A stretch of 32,886 bases of DNA from JBBRTJ01 sp038244535 (GTDB lineage: Bacteria > Actinomycetota > Acidimicrobiia > Acidimicrobiales > Ilumatobacteraceae): NCBI GenBank assembly GCA_038244535.1, contig JBBRTJ010000031.1, forward strand, positions 1 to 32,886, in the 5' to 3' direction. Numbering within the stretch: position 1 is the stretch's first letter; each line of letters starts with the position of its first letter. A model generated the notes under the pieces. That model saw nothing but the letters and a program-made list of their open reading frames with translations. It was not told the DNA's origin and made no database searches. This document shows positions 30,435 through 32,886 of the stretch, piece by piece. The position numbers and the translations under genes were made by a program.

Positions 30435-31832
30435 ATGCCCGCTGATGAGCACGGCTACCGCAGCCGTTCGCTGTGGCTCGACACGCTCGGGGACGGCGAC
30501 GACCTGCTGCCCCGGCCGAGCCTGCCCCGTGACCTGACGGCCGATGTGGCCATCGTGGGTGCCGGCTACACGGGTCTGTGGACCGCGCTGAGCCTCCTGC
30601 AGCGGGAGCCGACCATCCGGGTGGTCGTGATCGACAAGGAGATCGCCGGGTTCGGTGCTTCGGGCCGCAACGGCGGCTGGTGCTCGGCGCTGCTACCCAT
30701 GAGCCTCGATGCCCTTGCCCGGCACCATGGCCACGATGCCGCGGTGGCAATGCGCCGAGCCATGGAGGACACCGTGGCCGAGGTGGGCCGGACCAGCTCG
30801 GCCGAGGGGATCGACTGCCACTTCGAGCGGGGCGGCACCATCGTCGGCGCCACCAACGCCGCCCAGCTCGACCGGCTGCGCTCCGACGTCAGGGCCGCTC
30901 ACCGCTTCGGTGCCACCGACGACGACGTTCGGGTCCTGACCGCGGACGAAGCCGCCGACCACCTGCGTTCGCCGGGCTGGCTGGGAGCGAGCATCACCCC
31001 TCACTGTGCGGCGTTGCACCCAGCGCGGCTGGCGCGGGGCCTGGCGCGAGCTGTCGAGCGCCGCGGCGCGGCGGTGTACGAGCGCACCGCGGCCACGGTC
31101 ATCGAGCCGGGCATCGTGCGCACCGACCACGGGACGATCCGGGCCGAGGTCGTGGTGCGCGCCACCGAGGGCTTCACACCGGCTCTGGCCGGGATGAGCC
31201 GCGTGATCATCCCCATCTACTCGCTGATGGTGGCGACCGAACCGCTGCCGGCCTCGACGTGGGCGACCATCGGGCTCGAGCAGCGCCAGACGTTCGCCGA
31301 TGCCCGCCGGCTCATCATCTACGGCCAGCGCACCGCCGAGGGTCGCCTTGCGTTTGGTGGGCGGGGCGCCCCCTACCACTTCGGGTCCAAGACCGATCCC
31401 AGCTTCGACCGCAACGAGGCCGTGTTCGCCGACCTCCGATCGACGCTCACCAACATGTTCCCGGCCGTGGCCGGGGCCCGCTTCACCCACGCCTGGGGCG
31501 GACCGCTGGGAGCGGCGCGTGACTGGGCGTGCTCGGTCGGCCTCGACCGATCGACCGGCATGGCCTGGGCCGGCGGCTACGTCGGCGACGGTGTGGCCAC
31601 GACGAATCTTGCCGGGCGGACGCTGGCCGACCTGATCCTTGGTCGCAGCACCGACCTGACGCGCCTCCCATGGGTCGGGCACCGCTCTCGACGCTGGGAG
31701 CCCGAACCGCTGCGCTGGCTCGCCATCAACGGGCTGCTGCGCATCCCCGCGGGACTCGACCGGGCCGAAGCTCGTACGGGTCGCACGCCTCGCATCCGAG
31801 GCTGGCTCCTCGACTCGGCCCTCGGCCACTGA
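30435..31832 (+). CDS. FAD-dependent oxidoreductase (DAO/PuuB-like family)
   Basis: 465 residues. The dinucleotide motif is GAGYTG (42-47) with 'VVVIDKEIAGFGASGRNGGW' downstream, giving the acidic end of beta-2 and the A-S-G-R-N-G-G loop that marks glycine-oxidase/gamma-glutamylputrescine-oxidase-like flavoproteins. 'HCAALHPARLARGLARAVERRGAAVYE' in outline is the usual central segment, and 'WAGGYVGDGVATTNLAGRTLADLI' is the C-terminal FAD-contacting motif. It would oxidise an amine or an imino acid with FAD and release hydrogen peroxide or pass electrons on. The substrate is unknown. It is alone on its message and faces the VanW gene. Confidence 0.87.
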   Translation: MPADEHGYRSRSLWLDTLGDGDDLLPRPSLPRDLTADVAIVGAGYTGLWTALSLLQREPTIRVVVIDKEIAGFGASGRNGGWCSALLPMSLDALARHHGHDAAVAMRRAMEDTVAEVGRTSSAEGIDCHFERGGTIVGATNAAQLDRLRSDVRAAHRFGATDDDVRVLTADEAADHLRSPGWLGASITPHCAALHPARLARGLARAVERRGAAVYERTAATVIEPGIVRTDHGTIRAEVVVRATEGFTPALAGMSRVIIPIYSLMVATEPLPASTWATIGLEQRQTFADARRLIIYGQRTAEGRLAFGGRGAPYHFGSKTDPSFDRNEAVFADLRSTLTNMFPAVAGARFTHAWGGPLGAARDWACSVGLDRSTGMAWAGGYVGDGVATTNLAGRTLADLILGRSTDLTRLPWVGHRSRRWEPEPLRWLAINGLLRIPAGLDRAEARTGRTPRIRGWLLDSALGH

Positions 31833-31914
31833 CCAGCGTGCTCAGCCACCGATCAGCGCTCGAAGTGCACCGCGACAGCGATGAGCGCCGACAAGGCGCA
31901 CCTGACCTGAAGGC

Positions 31915-31946
31915 AGCAGCCGGCCGGCCACGCTTCGCGGGCTGCT
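31915..31946. terminator. Hairpin between convergent FAD oxidoreductase and VanW genes
   Basis: AGCAGCC (31915-31921) and GGCTGCT (31940-31946) form a 7-bp stem that reaches into the stop codon of the VanW gene. No T run. The loop is 18 bases and GC-rich. Confidence 0.4.
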
Positions 31947-32886
31947 AGCCCTTCTTCGTGGTGGTCGGCCCCTTGGGCACCGTCGTCGCCCCGGGCTTGA
32001 CCGTGGTCGTGGTCGTGGTCGTACGGGGCGTGGCGTCGGGCGGGTCGGCGCACACCAAGCCTTCCTTCAGGTTGTACCGGGCCCGGATGTAGTCCTTGAC
32101 GACGCGGCCGTCGAGGTAGGTGCGGGTGCGCTCGGTCTTCACGTCGGTGCAGCTCTTCAGGTACGGCGTCTTGACCTGGTCGGTCTGCTCGACCTTGGCC
32201 AGGAACTTCGTCGAGTACAACGTGACGGTCAGCGACTTGTCGTCGTAGGTGGGCCACACCAGGACGCTGTAAGGCGTGGTGTTCTTGATCTGCAGGTCGG
32301 GAGCGGGCCAGTTGATCGTGGCCTCCCGCCCATACGGGTAGCGGCTGATGTAGAGCGAGTGGCTCTGGTAGTCGCCGTAGTCGAGGCCGGCGAAGAACGC
32401 GGCGTTGAAGAACGTCGTCATGAACTGGCTGATCCCACCGCCGACCTCGGGTGACAGCAGGTTCCCGTCGGCGATGGCCGGTGCGGCCACAAAGCCCTTG
32501 TCGAGCGTGCGGGGACCGACGAGCTTGTTGATCGACAGCGTGGTGTTGGGGGCGATCACCTGCCCGCGGACGAGGTCGGCCATGCGATGGATGTTGCTCA
32601 CGCGTGGCTGGCCGACCGGGTGGTAGGTCGTGAACTGCCCGACCACCTCCTTGACGCCAAGAGCAGCAAGGTCGTCAGCAGAGACCTTCGATGGCTTCGG
32701 CGCCATCGGGAGGGCCACGGGGTCCGGCGGCCGGGAGCGCAGGGCGGCAAGCACGACGTCACCGACGTTGGCCGCACAGCACGCCGCGCCATCGACCCCT
32801 GGTACGACGAGCACGTTGCCCGCCTGGACGTCAAAGCGGGCGTCGGTGGCCGGCGTCGATCCTGCGGCGAGCGTCTGGGCGAGGTC
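31945..32886 (-). CDS. VanW family protein, 5'-truncated by the window edge
   Basis: The frame is open to the last base, so the N-terminus is missing and 313 codons are visible. Near the edge, 'DARFDVQAGNVLVVPGVDG' matches the YoaR-like putative peptidoglycan-binding domain that precedes VanW domains. The VanW core follows: 'FTTYHPVGQPRVSNIHRMADLVRGQVIAPNTTLSIN', 'VGPRT', and 'EVGGGISQFMTTFFNAAFFAGLDYGDYQSHS' in outline, where the common GGGICQ is GGGISQ, then 'YPYGREATINWPAPDLQIKN'. The C-terminal tail is Thr/Pro/Lys-rich with a run of six Thr, probably exposed at the cell surface. Such proteins are wall-associated and of unknown activity. An internal GTG at 32814 is not the real start. Confidence 0.87.
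   Translation of the reverse strand, partial: DLAQTLAAGSTPATDARFDVQAGNVLVVPGVDGAACCAANVGDVVLAALRSRPPDPVALPMAPKPSKVSADDLAALGVKEVVGQFTTYHPVGQPRVSNIHRMADLVRGQVIAPNTTLSINKLVGPRTLDKGFVAAPAIADGNLLSPEVGGGISQFMTTFFNAAFFAGLDYGDYQSHSLYISRYPYGREATINWPAPDLQIKNTTPYSVLVWPTYDDKSLTVTLYSTKFLAKVEQTDQVKTPYLKSCTDVKTERTRTYLDGRVVKDYIRARYNLKEGLVCADPPDATPRTTTTTTTVKPGATTVPKGPTTTKKG

Noticed and set aside
32812..32814. GTG at 32814 as start of the VanW protein
   Set aside because: The same frame upstream carries the YoaR-like domain to the edge of the window, so the true start lies outside.

Overview
The window is GC-rich, compact actinobacterial chromosome. Class Acidimicrobiia is my best guess, inferred only from the gene families: a mycothiol-type TIGR03086 protein, a luciferase-like (LLM) oxidoreductase, a YoaR/VanW protein, many short-chain dehydrogenases and frequent GTG starts. 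Many neighbouring genes overlap by 4 bp at ATGA or GTGA junctions. Many first-of-operon genes carry a TANNNT -10 hexamer 6 or 8 bases before the start codon, which points to leaderless mRNAs. I see no rRNA, tRNA, CRISPR array, transposase, phage gene or known defence system.

Layout. 1-1830: the 3' end of an epimerase-like gene, a triple promoter-like repeat, then a VOC protein coupled to a ketopantoate-reductase-like gene. 1874-6011: a tight MoxR operon (DUF4129 membrane protein, small basic membrane protein, MoxR AAA+ ATPase, DUF58 protein, polytopic membrane protein). 6077-9355: a secreted protein of ten repeats of about 105 residues, each with one cysteine pair. 9368-11297 (minus): SDR, NYN-domain protein and pyridoxamine-oxidase-fold protein. 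11435-14054: an SDR whose catalytic Tyr is Phe, a ThuA-like protein and a zinc alcohol dehydrogenase. 14089-14622 (minus): a small lipoprotein, followed by a 466-bp gene-free stretch crowded with inverted repeats (14623-15088). 15089-18720 (minus): two half-transporters that look like an asymmetric heterodimeric ABC exporter.

18814-19883: a DoxX protein and a membrane-anchored hypothetical protein. 19910-20895 (minus): two AhpD/carboxymuconolactone-decarboxylase-fold proteins, one without the CxxC. 21035-21706 (minus): a hexapeptide acyltransferase with a very strong hairpin after it. 21898-24994: an operon of crotonase-family enzyme, type-B carboxylesterase and a second ThuA-like protein. 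25014-26430 (minus): SDR and TIGR03086 protein. 26489-27986: metallophosphoesterase and DUF1269 membrane protein. The DUF1269 gene overlaps the 3' end of the LLM oxidoreductase (27954-29171, minus) inside a tandem repeat. 29416-30375 (minus): ribokinase-family sugar kinase. 30435-31832: FAD-dependent oxidoreductase. 31945-32886 (minus): VanW-family protein whose start lies beyond the window.

Most genes are ordinary oxidative and catabolic metabolism plus envelope functions. The least explained parts are the inverted-repeat island at 14.6-15.1 kb, the ten-repeat secreted protein beside the MoxR operon, the stacked promoter-like repeats at 386-521, and the catalytically altered SDR beside a ThuA protein.
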